Source of the DNA: Sporosarcina sp. ZBG7A
GTDB lineage: Bacteria; Bacillota; Bacilli; Bacillales_A; Planococcaceae
DNA: 64,000 nt
Direction: 5' to 3'
Assembly: GCF_000813425.1 (NCBI RefSeq)
Contig: NZ_JWIB01000021.1
Span: 1 to 64,000, forward strand
The notes under the pieces are model-generated. The model searched no databases. It was not told the origin of the DNA and was given only the letters and a program-made list of their open reading frames with translations. This document shows, in pieces, positions 26,885-38,300 of the stretch; positions within the stretch are counted from its first letter, which is position 1, and every line of letters begins with the position of its first letter. A program made the position numbers and the translations under genes.

Positions 26885-28405
26885 TTGTCTTCATTTATTC
26901 GCGGTACAGTAATCTTGATGATTGCCGTTTTCATGACAAAACTACTAGGTTTTGTCTATCGTATTCAATTTATGCGGGTTGCTGGTGAAGAAGCAGTAGG
27001 CATTTATATGACTGCATTCCCGGCATTCATCTTTTTCTTATCGCTCGTTCAGTTAGGGATACCGATTGCAATTGCAAAAGTCATAGCCGAACTGAAAGCT
27101 AAAGGTGAAACTGCTCGTTTTTCACAAGTAATGAGAACGTCCACATTCATAACACTGTGCACGGCTTTTATCTTCATTCCGCTTTCGGTATTATTCGTTC
27201 CTTATCTATCAGGAACGTTACTTGGTAATTCTGCCACATCCACGACACTTTATGTAGGTATTGCAATTATACCGATAGCTGCTATCGGTGGAATGATTCG
27301 TGGTTTTTTTCAAGGAATCGCTCGTCTGGAAGAGACAGCATGGTCACAAATCATTGAACAATTCATCCGGATTATACTCATCACTTGGCTACTTCCTTAC
27401 TTCTTAGTCGATGGAAATGCTCCACTGAATGCTGCAATCGCTATGTTAATTACATTACTTGCAGAGGCAGGTTCGGTATTCTATTTATGGCTTAAATATA
27501 AAAAACACAAAAAAAATACCCCTGCTACGCGCGATAGGGATGGTCATTATCCGCTTCAACCATTATTTTCTGTTGCATTACCTTCCTCAGGAAGTCGATT
27601 ATTCGGGACGTTTACATGGTTTTTAGAACCGATCATCTTTTTACGCGCTCTTGCTGTATCGGGAATTACAGCGGCTGCTGCGACTTCGCTCTATGGGGTT
27701 ATTTCAGGGGTACTGATTCCATTGCTGCTATTCCCATCATTCATCTCTTATGCGCTGTCTGTTGTGCTCATTCCTGCAGTAAGCGGTGCTTCCGCATCAG
27801 GAAATATTAGTAAGCTTCGAGAACGTATTCATTTATCTCTTCGGCTTTCTGCCCTAACAGGCGCGTTTGCAGCCGCAGTATTTTTCATTCACGGTAAAGA
27901 AATGGCAGAAACACTCTTTCATATTACAAAAGGGGCATCGTATATGGTAATACTTGCCCCAATTTTTTTCTTTTATTACATTCAAAGTCCTTTGTTTTCC
28001 ATTTTGCAAGCAACAAATGAAGCGAAAGCGGCTATGATGAACTCTGTCTACGGTGGAATCGCTAAGTTGGTTGTCATGTTTGTACTTGCTTCACAACCAG
28101 GTCTTCAAGAAACTGGGGCTATTTTAGCAATTGGATTCGGTGTTCTAATTACCTCGTTCCTACATATTGCAACGTTAAGAAAAAACAGAAAGACCGACAC
28201 CGGTTTTACAATGTTTGCACTTCCATATGCATCATTCATAATGACTGCAATCATGCGTCCGATCTTTATACCAACCGGCAATTATGGTCTTTGGATCGAT
28301 TGCGGAATCACCGTAATTTTTCTCACAATCGTTCTATTTTTCACTGGACAGTTGAAGCGAGATGACATCCGTCACTTCAACAAATTATTTGCTCGTCACA
28401 AATAA
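26885..28405 (+). CDS. spoVB: Stage V sporulation protein B, MOP-superfamily lipid flippase
   Basis: SpoVB is needed for spore cortex synthesis and is thought to move lipid-linked precursors across the forespore membrane. TTG at 26885 is chosen because AAGGAG lies 9 bases before it; the product starts MSSFIRGTVILM and has 506 residues (B. subtilis SpoVB 518). About 14 membrane helices are evident, with family motifs KLLGFVYRIQFMRVAGEEAVGIY near the N-terminus (by position 16-38) and RGFFQGIARLEETAWSQIIEQ near 138. It ends in a 10-base tail overlap with the convergent DUF421 gene. MurJ-like or YtgP-like paralogues exist in related genomes, so the exact orthologue call rests on synteny. Confidence 0.87.
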   Translation: MSSFIRGTVILMIAVFMTKLLGFVYRIQFMRVAGEEAVGIYMTAFPAFIFFLSLVQLGIPIAIAKVIAELKAKGETARFSQVMRTSTFITLCTAFIFIPLSVLFVPYLSGTLLGNSATSTTLYVGIAIIPIAAIGGMIRGFFQGIARLEETAWSQIIEQFIRIILITWLLPYFLVDGNAPLNAAIAMLITLLAEAGSVFYLWLKYKKHKKNTPATRDRDGHYPLQPLFSVALPSSGSRLFGTFTWFLEPIIFLRALAVSGITAAAATSLYGVISGVLIPLLLFPSFISYALSVVLIPAVSGASASGNISKLRERIHLSLRLSALTGAFAAAVFFIHGKEMAETLFHITKGASYMVILAPIFFFYYIQSPLFSILQATNEAKAAMMNSVYGGIAKLVVMFVLASQPGLQETGAILAIGFGVLITSFLHIATLRKNRKTDTGFTMFALPYASFIMTAIMRPIFIPTGNYGLWIDCGITVIFLTIVLFFTGQLKRDDIRHFNKLFARHK

Positions 28406-29037
28406 GCTTGCTTCAATTGGACTTTTAGTTCTCCATTTTCATACGAACAGTAAAAAACTTGCTGCGGATCCTCTATACCTTTTTTACGAAGCTCTGCTAC
28501 TAACCATTCTTCAGTTTTGTGCTGGATTTCCAGGTGTCGGGCATCGATATATCCATCTGAAATGAGAGGAAGAACAGGTGCGGTGTCTCCGTATTTGAAT
28601 ACCGCTAAGTTACCCGACGGTTCAAGATACGCGTATGCTACTTCAAATACCGAACCGATTTCTTTTTCACGTAATTGCTGGAACAAGTCATCTAAATTAT
28701 AACGTTGTTTTCGCATCTCTTCTTCTAATATATGCCCATCTCGAATAATTACAGTTGTATCCCCGTCAACAATGTCTCGGAATTTCTTGTTTTTCAACGA
28801 AATATAAGACGACACAAACTGAATGATCAGCAAAACTAACATGGGCAGAATGGAGTTAATGAGCTTTTCGTCTGGAGAGTCGAGTGCAAATGCTGCCACT
28901 TCAGCGATAATGACAAAAACGACAATATCAATAACACTTAATTCACCGACTTCTCTCTTTCCCATCAATCGAAGGATGAGAACAATAAGCGCATACAGAA
29001 GTAATGTGCGAAACCCGATAATAACTAAATCATGCAT
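28396..29037 (-). CDS. DUF421 membrane protein, YrbG-like
   Basis: ATG at 29037 is chosen because AAAGGAGG lies upstream at the right spacing; the protein has 213 residues. It has three N-terminal membrane helices with the family motif RLMGKREVGELSVIDIVVFV (by position about 25-44), then a cytoplasmic DUF421 domain including NLDDLFQQLREKEI and a tail with QHKTEEWLVAELRKKG. DUF421 (YetF/YrbG) proteins occur in spore formers and have been tied to spore germination-related complexes, but function here is unknown. The last 10 bases overlap the end of the convergent spoVB gene. Confidence 0.85.
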   Translation of the reverse strand: MHDLVIIGFRTLLLYALIVLILRLMGKREVGELSVIDIVVFVIIAEVAAFALDSPDEKLINSILPMLVLLIIQFVSSYISLKNKKFRDIVDGDTTVIIRDGHILEEEMRKQRYNLDDLFQQLREKEIGSVFEVAYAYLEPSGNLAVFKYGDTAPVLPLISDGYIDARHLEIQHKTEEWLVAELRKKGIEDPQQVFYCSYENGELKVQLKQAYL

Positions 29038-29102
29038 GACTACATCCTCCTTTATCGTTCGTAGCTTGCCCACAAGTGCTGTCGCTTAAACGGATAAAGG
29101 CA

Positions 29103-29138
29103 TAAAAAGAGACCTGCCCATTAACCTGGCAGGTCTCT
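29103..29138 (-). terminator. Terminator of the ruvA-yajC gene block
   Basis: AGAGACCTGCC and GGCAGGTCTCT are perfect 11-bp arms. TTTTTATG follows on the minus strand. Confidence 0.88.
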
Positions 29139-29150
29139 TCAATTTCAGTA

Positions 29151-29426
29151 TTAAATAGCGGTTGAGCTATCTGTAACTCGACCGACAGCTTGACGATCGA
29201 ATTGCAATACAGCGCCGTCTGCAGTTTTCAAAAATACAGAAGTTTCATCGACTGCGTCAATTGTACCGTGTAATCCACCGATTGTCACGACACCATCTCC
29301 ACGCTTCAAGCTTGTCTGCATTTCTTTTGTTGCTTTCTGACGTTTTTGTGCTGGACGAATCAGCAAAAACCACATAATTGCGATCATCGCTACGAACGGC
29401 AGCAAATTTACTAAAGTTGCACTCAT
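29151..29426 (-). CDS. yajC: Preprotein translocase subunit YajC
   Basis: YajC is a single-span accessory of the SecDF complex. The 91 residues contain one N-terminal helix (LLPFVAMIAIMWFLLIRPAQKRQK by position, about 7-30) ending in the family motif RPAQKRQK, then a small soluble domain with GDGVVTIGGLHGTI. A run of nine G on the coding strand forms part of its ribosome binding site. It is the last gene of the ruvA-ruvB-queA-tgt-yajC block, the common order in Bacilli. Confidence 0.95.
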   Translation of the reverse strand: MSATLVNLLPFVAMIAIMWFLLIRPAQKRQKATKEMQTSLKRGDGVVTIGGLHGTIDAVDETSVFLKTADGAVLQFDRQAVGRVTDSSTAI

Positions 29427-29464
29427 CTAAAATCCCCCCCCCTACTTAAACTAGTATACAAGAA

Positions 29465-31656
<2,192 letters not shown>

Positions 31657-31684
31657 TCCATCTAATCTCCTTAATGTCGTAAAG

Positions 31685-32689
31685 TCAGCGTTGCTCGGGC
31701 AGTGGATACCCAAAGTGTTCATACGCCAAGTGTGTCGCAATTCTTCCACGCGGGGTCCGTTGAATGAACCCGATTTGCAATAGATAGGGTTCGTAGACGT
31801 CTTCAAGTGTGACCGACTCTTCCCCGATACTTGCTGCAAGGGTCTCCAATCCAACTGGCCCACCTCGGAACCGTTCAATCATACCGGTCAATAACTTATG
31901 GTCGATGTGGTCAAGTCCATGGGAATCCACTTGTAACATTTCCAGTGCCTCTTTTGCGATGTCGAGAGAAATTGTACCATTGCCGCGCACTTGCGCATAG
32001 TCTCGCACCCTACGAAGTAGACGATTTGAAATACGTGGGGTCCCTCTTGACCTACGTGCAATTTCTACAGCTGCCTGGTCCTCGATCTTCACATCAAACA
32101 ACCCTGCACTTCTAATGACAATTTCCTGTAGCGGGTCAATGTCATAGTATTCAAGACGTAACGGAACGCCGAACCGATCCCGAAGCGGGGCAGAAAGTGA
32201 TCCGGCACGTGTTGTTGCCCCAATCAATGTAAACGGTGGCAAGTCGAGACGTATCGATTTTGCAGATGGCCCTTTTCCAACGACGATATCGAGACAAAAG
32301 TCTTCCATAGCAGGGTACAGTACTTCCTCAATCGATCGATTCAACCGATGAATTTCATCGATAAATAATACATCCCCTGGCTCCAGTGAAGAAACGACTG
32401 CCGCCAAATCACCGGGACGTTCAATCGCTGGACCGCTCGTCATGCGAAGGTTGACGCCCATCTCATTCGCAATAACAGCAGCGAGCGTTGTCTTCCCTAG
32501 CCCTGGTGGTCCATATAATAGCACGTGGTCCAAACTTTCGCTTCGTCCCCGAGCGGCCTCGATGAAAATTGACAAGTTGTCCTTCACTTTATCTTGTCCT
32601 ATATAATGCGCTAACAGTTGCGGGCGCAGTGATTGCTCGAATCCTTCATCAAAATCCGAAAGTTCACTTGAAAGTACGCGTGAATCCAT
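31685..32689 (-). CDS. ruvB: Holliday junction branch migration ATPase RuvB
   Basis: RuvB is the hexameric motor that drives branch migration with RuvA. The 334-residue AAA+ protein has Walker A GPPGLGKT (about 59-66), Walker B FIDEIHRL (about 108-115), sensor 1 IGATTRAG, the arginine finger region RDRFG, and a C-terminal winged helix (RTPRGRIAT). GGAGGGAG precedes the ATG. It follows ruvA by 43 bases. Confidence 0.97.
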   Translation of the reverse strand: MDSRVLSSELSDFDEGFEQSLRPQLLAHYIGQDKVKDNLSIFIEAARGRSESLDHVLLYGPPGLGKTTLAAVIANEMGVNLRMTSGPAIERPGDLAAVVSSLEPGDVLFIDEIHRLNRSIEEVLYPAMEDFCLDIVVGKGPSAKSIRLDLPPFTLIGATTRAGSLSAPLRDRFGVPLRLEYYDIDPLQEIVIRSAGLFDVKIEDQAAVEIARRSRGTPRISNRLLRRVRDYAQVRGNGTISLDIAKEALEMLQVDSHGLDHIDHKLLTGMIERFRGGPVGLETLAASIGEESVTLEDVYEPYLLQIGFIQRTPRGRIATHLAYEHFGYPLPEQR

Positions 32690-32732
32690 TGTTCTCCCTC
32701 CTTTTCAACCGTGCGCAAAGAACACGGACTTC

Positions 32733-33341
32733 TTACTGCTGTTTAAGTAATAATTGCAATGCTCTCTTCATATATCCTTCTGTCGATAACTCTTCTTTCT
32801 CGAGCGCTTTTTTCACTTTCGCTATTTCTCTTGCTGAATAACCTAGCGCTTCAAGTGCAAGCATCGCTTCTTCAAGTGCTCCGTTTTCTGTGAGAGTGAA
32901 TAGTGTATTGCCATCATCTTCTGGCATGTCCAACTCCGTGAAGAGATCTACCAATTTGCCTTTCAAATCCAAAATCATTTGGCGAGCTGTCTTCTTACCG
33001 ACACCTGGGAACTGAACAAGGAACGACTCGTCTTCACGCTCGATTGCGCTGATCACTTGTGATGGAATACCACTTGAAAGTATGGCAAGTGCCCCTTTTG
33101 GACCGATTCCTGATACCGTGATCAGTTTTCTAAATAGTTCTCTTTGCTCTAATGATAGAAAACCCATAAGCAACTGAGCATCTTCCCGCACATGGTGGTG
33201 AATGAAGATCTGTTGCTCTGTTTCCGTCACATGAAATGCGTATGGATTCGGTGTTAACACTTGATAACCGATTCCTCCATTTTCAATCGTAATATATTCT
33301 GGTGTCACTCGGGTAACGAACCCTTTTATGTAATCATACAA
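32733..33341 (-). CDS. ruvA: Holliday junction branch migration protein RuvA
   Basis: RuvA binds the four-way junction and loads RuvB. A TTG at 33341 is chosen because AGGGGG lies 9 bases before it and the product then begins MYDYIKGFV, aligning with known RuvA starts (202 residues); a GTG two codons earlier sits too close to the site. Features: OB-fold with ITIENGGIGYQVLTPNPYAF (by position), two helix-hairpin-helix motifs (FRKLITVSGIGPKGAL and LVQFPGVGKKTARQMI), and a C-terminal UBA-like domain (about 150-202). Confidence 0.95.
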   Translation of the reverse strand: MYDYIKGFVTRVTPEYITIENGGIGYQVLTPNPYAFHVTETEQQIFIHHHVREDAQLLMGFLSLEQRELFRKLITVSGIGPKGALAILSSGIPSQVISAIEREDESFLVQFPGVGKKTARQMILDLKGKLVDLFTELDMPEDDGNTLFTLTENGALEEAMLALEALGYSAREIAKVKKALEKEELSTEGYMKRALQLLLKQQ

Positions 33342-33413
33342 TGCCACTTACCCCCTAGAGTCTTATCTTCAAGTATACCACATCAACGTGAAATACAGCG
33401 CAGTCTAATCACC

Positions 33414-33455
33414 AAAAAGAACTGCCAGACGTATAACATACGACTTGGGCAGTCC
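33414..33455 (-). terminator. Terminator after the kinase-like gene
   Basis: On the minus strand GGACTGCC and GGCAGTTC pair around a 21-base loop that includes its own short stem, followed by TTTTTGG. It lies immediately after the stop codon. Confidence 0.7.
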
Positions 33456-34343
33456 TTATGGGAAATAGCGATCGTGTTCAAGTAAATTGTTTGAAAACTG
33501 ACAGAGTTCAGGCCATCGATTCAATGCCTGTTCAGTAAATGGAATGAGTTGCTTGGCTAAGGTCTTTTGACGTTCTTCAGGAAGTGTCGTCAAATACGAC
33601 CACTCACGCAGCATCTCATTTGGATACTGAAGCATGGCAATTGCCTGCTGGCCAAGAACTTGCAATCTAGGTTCTTCATCAAACAATAACGTCGCATTGT
33701 AATCGACCTTTGGAAGAACTCGATGCAGCCATAATGCAATTTCTACGTCGGGATGACCAGTGCATGCTAAATCAAAGTCTATTAAGGATACAGTTCCCTC
33801 CGAGGTTTTCAATAGATTGTGATGCACCACATCTCCGTGAAGAAGCGTATGGGGCGCTTCTCGAGCAGTTGAGGTGACTAAACGTGCAAGAGCTTGCTCG
33901 CTATACCGCTCAATACTATCAAAGGTCTCTTCCCCTAAAAAAGGAACGATTGTATGGCGTTTGTTGAGAAACCTCTCCAGTCGCCAACTCCATTTATCCA
34001 ACAATGTGTACGTTTGTAAAAACGGAAGAGATTCCCAGTCCACAACAGATTCAGTCTCGTGGAGGGCATCCAATGCTGTCAAGGAAGCCCTCCGATCAGA
34101 TTGTTTTGTAAAATCCACTGGGATAGCATCCGTTATCCATGGCTGGACGACAATGTGCGCATTTCCTTTGGTCGTAATTGGTGCACAAAATGGATATTCC
34201 ACTGTTTGCAACAGTTCATGTATTTTCCTGATTTTGATGGCATCTCGAACATCCGCATAGCGCTTTACCGAATATTCTTTTCCCTCTTCTTCTAATCGCC
34301 ATACATTTTCTTTAATGCGAGAAAATTTCTTTTCAACTTCCAC
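33456..34343 (-). CDS. Aminoglycoside-phosphotransferase-fold (CotS-like) kinase domain protein
   Basis: This 295-residue protein has the protein-kinase/APH fold. Visible motifs are the catalytic loop LLHGDVVHHNLL (about 166-177) and the metal-binding LIDFDLA (about 186-192); the N-lobe is short. Its substrate is unknown. It starts with GTG only 6 bases after safA, without a good ribosome binding site, so it is probably translated by coupling to safA. B. subtilis CotS and YsxE are coat proteins of this fold, so a role in spore coat assembly is a fair inference from context. It occupies the slot between safA and ruvA where B. subtilis has bofC and other genes. Confidence 0.75.
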   Translation of the reverse strand: MEVEKKFSRIKENVWRLEEEGKEYSVKRYADVRDAIKIRKIHELLQTVEYPFCAPITTKGNAHIVVQPWITDAIPVDFTKQSDRRASLTALDALHETESVVDWESLPFLQTYTLLDKWSWRLERFLNKRHTIVPFLGEETFDSIERYSEQALARLVTSTAREAPHTLLHGDVVHHNLLKTSEGTVSLIDFDLACTGHPDVEIALWLHRVLPKVDYNATLLFDEEPRLQVLGQQAIAMLQYPNEMLREWSYLTTLPEERQKTLAKQLIPFTEQALNRWPELCQFSNNLLEHDRYFP

Positions 34344-34349
34344 GGTCGA

Positions 34350-35465
34350 TCAATACGAACCCATTTGGTTTTGCCCATAGTTTCCTTGCTGCGGATAACC
34401 CATTTGCTGATAGCCACCATAATAAGGATGTATTCCCATCATCGGCATCCCGTAATATGGAGTTGGCGACATGTTTGAACCACAAGACGAGCATAGATGC
34501 ATGTATTGTGGATGTTGTGCAGCAGCTTGAATGCCTTGCATCGGAACTTGCTGATTGTTCGGGTACTGCTGTGTATATCCTTGTTGCGGCATCTGTTGTG
34601 GGACATATCCTTGTTCAGGCGGACAGTACGCAGGTGGTGATAAGTCAAAAGTAGATGACTCGATATTCGGCATTTGAACGTTCGGAGTTTCCCACATTTT
34701 CATACTGTCGCAATGATTCGGTGACACTCCTGGTCCTTGACCAGCCATAATTGGTGATTCATCTTTGCACTCCGATGTTTCAGGTTGCATGTTCCATAAT
34801 GGTGGCTGTACAGGTACTTGCGGCATCATCGGTGGTGCCATCGGCTGATGCATATGATGTTGCATCGGATGCGCGCATGGATGACAGTCCGCATCGTAAA
34901 TCGGCATCCAACCACACGGAATGCCAATGAACATCGGGTGGACCATCGGTTGTGGCTGCATTGGCGGCATTGGTGGTACTGGTGGTGCTTCGCAGCTCGG
35001 AGGTTCTGGTTTAGGCATCGGTTTCACTTCCGGCTTTGGTGGTGGAGGTGGTGGTTTCGGCATCGGTTGTGGCTTCACTTCAGGTTTCGGTTGTGGCTTC
35101 ACCTCTGGCTTTGGTGCAGGTTTTGGCGGCGGTGCTGGTGGTGGCGTTGGCAACGGTTTCTGTGCAGGTGGCTTTGGCATTGGCTTCTGTGCAGGTGGCG
35201 TCGGCTTTGGTATCGGAGGTACTGGCTGTGCCGGCGGTGCTGGTTTCATCGGCTTCTCATACTGTTGAGGATGTTTTTCCTTTCCCCCATGCTTTTCAGG
35301 ATGCTTAGTCCCCTTCCCCTCGGGAAGAAAAATTTTCATGCCGGGCACAATATAGTCAGGATTGGCTAAATGTGCATTCACCTTTTTCAATTCTTCAAAC
35401 GAAATTCCATATTGACGCGCTATTTTCCAAAGCGTGTCACCTTTTACAACGATATGGACATTCAC
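34350..35465 (-). CDS. safA: SafA-like LysM spore morphogenetic protein
   Basis: SafA directs inner-coat assembly at the cortex-coat interface. GTG at 35465 is chosen: AGGGGG lies 10 bases before it and the product starts MNVHIVVKGDTLWKIARQYG, a classic SafA LysM start. The longer frame would begin upstream of the predicted promoter start. Of 371 residues, the LysM domain is 1-47. About 55-185 is a Pro/Lys-rich stretch built on PKP, PPP and KPEVKPQP repeats. The rest is rich in Met, Pro, His, Gln and Tyr, with cysteines in PCGW, CHPC and CSSC, and ends with a YGQ-rich tail that could be cross-linked by coat enzymes. Overall layout matches SafA although sequence outside LysM is low complexity. 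Confidence 0.88.
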   Translation of the reverse strand: MNVHIVVKGDTLWKIARQYGISFEELKKVNAHLANPDYIVPGMKIFLPEGKGTKHPEKHGGKEKHPQQYEKPMKPAPPAQPVPPIPKPTPPAQKPMPKPPAQKPLPTPPPAPPPKPAPKPEVKPQPKPEVKPQPMPKPPPPPPKPEVKPMPKPEPPSCEAPPVPPMPPMQPQPMVHPMFIGIPCGWMPIYDADCHPCAHPMQHHMHQPMAPPMMPQVPVQPPLWNMQPETSECKDESPIMAGQGPGVSPNHCDSMKMWETPNVQMPNIESSTFDLSPPAYCPPEQGYVPQQMPQQGYTQQYPNNQQVPMQGIQAAAQHPQYMHLCSSCGSNMSPTPYYGMPMMGIHPYYGGYQQMGYPQQGNYGQNQMGSY

Positions 35466-35492
35466 TCTGTAAAGTCCCCCTTCCATCGACTC

Positions 35493-35519
35493 ATCATATG
35501 AACGGGTGCCCGGATATGT
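35493..35519 (-). promoter_or_regulatory. Candidate SigE promoter of safA
   Basis: Minus strand ACATAT (35519-35514, within GTCACATAT), 13 bases, then CATATGAT (35500-35493). This resembles the mother-cell SigE pattern, and B. subtilis safA is SigE-dependent. The predicted start near 35487 falls inside the longer open frame and supports the GTG start. Confidence 0.5.
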
Positions 35520-35589
35520 GACCATGTACATTGTCCGGCACCTTCTCTTTCAACTATACGAATTAGGAGAGGTAAATAGTACTTCAACA

Positions 35590-35628
35590 AAAAAATACCT
35601 GCCGATTACTTTCCGGCAGGTATTTTTT
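35590..35628 (-). terminator. Terminator overlapping the pheA stop codon
   Basis: AAATACCTGCCG and CGGCAGGTATTT form a perfect stem with A/T runs on both sides. The pheA stop codon (35608-35606) lies in the loop, so the last codons of pheA form one arm. Confidence 0.88.
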
Positions 35629-36490
35629 GATTATACGTACTATAAGATCCAAACGACGACACATCACAACGAAGTGCTTTTAGTTCTTCCATTGCACCTT
35701 TCATCATCGGATGATTTTCCGTTTCTGCAACGTCTATGATAAAAAAGTAATTTCCTAGACCCGTTTTCAATGGACGGGACTCAATTTTACTTAAATTTAA
35801 CTTACGCCATGAAAACACCGATAAAATTTGATGAAGCATACCAGGCTGATCATCTTCCGGCAACTTAATCATAAGGGTGGTTTTTGGAATTCCTGCACCT
35901 TCATAAGCTAACGTTTCTTTACGTAATGATAGGACAACAAACCGGGTGTGGTTGAAATGGAAATCGTGGATTGATTCTTCAGCAATATGGAGTCCATATG
36001 TATCTGCAGCGAGCTGATTTCCAATCGCCGCAATCGGTAGTTCCGGATGCTCAGACACATACTTCGCAGCAGCTGCTGTCGAAGACGTCTGCATGAGCGG
36101 AACTCTTCTAAAGTGATATTGCAAGTATTTATGACATTGCGCGAGCGCATGAGGATGAGAGTGTATCGACGAAAGTGATTCCACTGCGTCAGCCTGTTTT
36201 GGATGCACCATCAGATGCTGTTGAATAGGTGTGGAGAGTTCAGCATTAATGAACAAATCACTCCCATGAAACAAGTAGTCAATCGTTAACGGAACGGATC
36301 CTTCCAACGCATTTTCGAGCGGTACAATCGCATAGGCTACTCGTCCATCCGTCACCGCTTCTATGCAATCTGGAATCGATGGAAACGGCATCAGTCCATC
36401 ATTACCAAAGAAGTCTGTAGCCGCAATATGCGTGAAAGATGCTTCAGGTCCTAAATAAGCAACACTCGGTTTTAAAGATTCATGTTTCAT
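35606..36490 (-). CDS. pheA: Prephenate dehydratase
   Basis: PheA converts prephenate to phenylpyruvate in phenylalanine synthesis. The 294-residue monofunctional enzyme starts with AYLGPEASFTHIAA and has a catalytic domain to about 185 containing VPLENALEGSVPLTIDYL (by position) and HNTRF-type HTRFVVL. The C-terminal ACT domain (about 203-285) includes KIESRPLKTGLGNYFFIID (by position), the ESRP motif that binds phenylalanine for feedback control. It follows pheB by 15 bases; in B. subtilis the order is obg-pheB-pheA as here. Confidence 0.96.
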   Translation of the reverse strand: MKHESLKPSVAYLGPEASFTHIAATDFFGNDGLMPFPSIPDCIEAVTDGRVAYAIVPLENALEGSVPLTIDYLFHGSDLFINAELSTPIQQHLMVHPKQADAVESLSSIHSHPHALAQCHKYLQYHFRRVPLMQTSSTAAAAKYVSEHPELPIAAIGNQLAADTYGLHIAEESIHDFHFNHTRFVVLSLRKETLAYEGAGIPKTTLMIKLPEDDQPGMLHQILSVFSWRKLNLSKIESRPLKTGLGNYFFIIDVAETENHPMMKGAMEELKALRCDVSSFGSYSTYNQKIPAGK

Positions 36491-36505
36491 CGACTAGTTC
36501 TCCTC

Positions 36506-36961
36506 TCACAATGCGCCCGAACTGACCAAATGAACCGAATCCACAAAACTCGGCCCATTCAGCTTGTGGATGAACGCCTCCATGGAGAGGTTCATCTCAG
36601 TTACGTCCAGCGACAACGTAATGTTCGCCCGCCCTTGTACGGGTATGGTTTGGTGAATCGTCAACACATTACAGTGGGATGTTGAAATAAGCTCCAACAA
36701 AACCGCAAGTGAACCTTTCAAGTCTTCCAATTGGATGAATACCGTCAGTACCCGTTCACGCGCGATCGCTTCAAATGGGTATACTGCATCTTTGTACTTA
36801 TAAAAGGCGCTTCGTGATAATCCAACACGAGTAGTCGCTTCTTGAATCGTTGCCGCTTCCCCTGATACGAGAAGACGCTTCGCTTCAAGCATTTTTTGCA
36901 TCGACTCCGTCAGGACATCTTCCCGCACCAAATAGAATTGGTCTTCACCCAACTGCTTCAT
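36506..36961 (-). CDS. pheB: ACT domain-containing protein PheB
   Basis: ATG at 36961 is chosen: AGGGGG lies 7 bases before it and the 151-residue product begins MKQLGEDQFYLVREDVL, as PheB proteins do. It has an N-terminal region with a helix-turn-helix-like stretch (ATIQEATTRVGLSRSAFYKY, by position about 37-56) and a C-terminal ACT domain (about 70-145). The biochemical role of PheB is not established; linkage with pheA suggests aromatic amino-acid sensing or regulation. It lies between obg and pheA in one operon. Confidence 0.9.
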   Translation of the reverse strand: MKQLGEDQFYLVREDVLTESMQKMLEAKRLLVSGEAATIQEATTRVGLSRSAFYKYKDAVYPFEAIARERVLTVFIQLEDLKGSLAVLLELISTSHCNVLTIHQTIPVQGRANITLSLDVTEMNLSMEAFIHKLNGPSFVDSVHLVSSGAL

Positions 36962-36996
36962 CGTCAATCCCCCTGCAGCCGTCAGCCGGCTCTTCA

Positions 36997-38289
36997 TTAC
37001 TCAATAAATTCAAACTCGAAGTCAAGAAGACGAACGATGTCTCCGTTTACCGCACCGCGTTCACGAAGTGCATCATCAACACCCATGCCTCGCATTTGAC
37101 GGCCAAATTTACGGACAGATTGGTCGAAGTTGAAATCGGTCATCTTGAATAATCGCTCGATACCATATCCGGACAATACGTAAGCCCCATCGTCATCGCG
37201 TGTAATTTTGAAATCAGGTGTTTCTGGTTCGTATTTATAAAGAACGGAGTGCTCTTCTTCTGTTTCTTCCACTTCATGCATTGGGAATTCTGACGTCACT
37301 TCAAGCAGGTCTGCAATCGCAAACAATAGTGAATCTAATCCAGTGCGTGTAATGGCTGAGATTGGGAAGATTTTGTGTTCCGTTTCTCCAAGTTTTTCTT
37401 TAAATGCCTGTAAGTTTTCTTCTGAATCCGGCATGTCCATTTTGTTTGCCACAATAATTTGAGGACGCTCCATTAGACGCATGTTATATTGCTCGAGCTC
37501 TGCGTTAATCGTTTCGAAGTCTTCAAATGGATCTCTGCCTTCTAAACCTGACATATCAATAACGTGCACAATGACACGAGTCCGCTCAATATGACGTAAA
37601 AACTGATGTCCAAGTCCTACTCCTTCGTGGGCACCTTCAATAAGTCCGGGCAAATCCGCCATGACAAATGTCCGGTGATCATCTGTTTCAACAAGCCCCA
37701 AGTTTGGAACGAGTGTTGTGAAGTGATAATCAGCGATTTTAGGCTTGGCAGCAGATAGGACAGATAGAAGCGTAGATTTACCGACACTTGGGAATCCAAC
37801 AAGGCCAACATCAGCGAGTACTTTCAGTTCAAGCATGATGTCACGTTCTACACCCGGTTCTCCTTTTTCGGATAGCTCAGGCGCCGTGTTTTGCGGTGTC
37901 ACATAACGGCTGTTCCCGCGTCCCCCGCGTCCTCCGCGTGCAATCACTGCAGTTTGTCCATCTTCCACTAAATCCGCGATAATTTCTTTTGTTTCTACAT
38001 CTGTCACAACTGTACCAGGCGGAACTTTGATTACCATACTCGTACCTCGACGGCCATGCTGGTTTTTGTTGGCTCCATGCTCCCCGCGCGGAGCTTTAAA
38101 ATGACGCTGATAACGGAAATCCATCAATGTACGCAATCCCTCATCTACGACGAAGATAACGTCTCCACCATTCCCGCCATCGCCGCCTGCCGGACCGCCA
38201 AATGCAATATATTTTTCACGGCGGAACGCAACGATTCCATCGCCGCCGTCTCCACCTTTAACGTAAACTTTTACCTGATCGACAAACAT
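36997..38289 (-). CDS. obg: GTPase Obg
   Basis: Obg is an essential GTPase tied to large ribosomal subunit maturation, stress and, in Bacillus, sporulation entry. ATG at 38289 is chosen: AGGAGG lies 8 bases before it and the protein then starts [16 protein letters not shown], the canonical start, with 430 residues. The glycine-rich Obg domain (1-157), the G domain with [21 protein letters not shown] and NKMD, and the C-terminal OCT domain (about 345-425) are all present. It follows spo0B by 11 bases, the conserved spo0B-obg pair. Confidence 0.97.
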   Translation of the reverse strand: MFVDQVKVYVKGGDGGDGIVAFRREKYIAFGGPAGGDGGNGGDVIFVVDEGLRTLMDFRYQRHFKAPRGEHGANKNQHGRRGTSMVIKVPPGTVVTDVETKEIIADLVEDGQTAVIARGGRGGRGNSRYVTPQNTAPELSEKGEPGVERDIMLELKVLADVGLVGFPSVGKSTLLSVLSAAKPKIADYHFTTLVPNLGLVETDDHRTFVMADLPGLIEGAHEGVGLGHQFLRHIERTRVIVHVIDMSGLEGRDPFEDFETINAELEQYNMRLMERPQIIVANKMDMPDSEENLQAFKEKLGETEHKIFPISAITRTGLDSLLFAIADLLEVTSEFPMHEVEETEEEHSVLYKYEPETPDFKITRDDDGAYVLSGYGIERLFKMTDFNFDQSVRKFGRQMRGMGVDDALRERGAVNGDIVRLLDFEFEFIE

Positions 38290-38300
38290 GTAATTTCCTC

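Noticed and set aside
31657..31878. N-terminal extension of QueA (74 extra residues)
   Set aside because: The extension overlaps ruvB, has no family similarity and lacks a suitable ribosome binding site; the canonical start is at 31656.
34818..35369. Long plus-strand frames opposite safA (Trp/Arg-rich, and Gly/Phe-rich)
   Set aside because: They are antisense reflections of the Pro/Lys-rich low-complexity part of safA; composition is unnatural and no ribosome binding site supports them.
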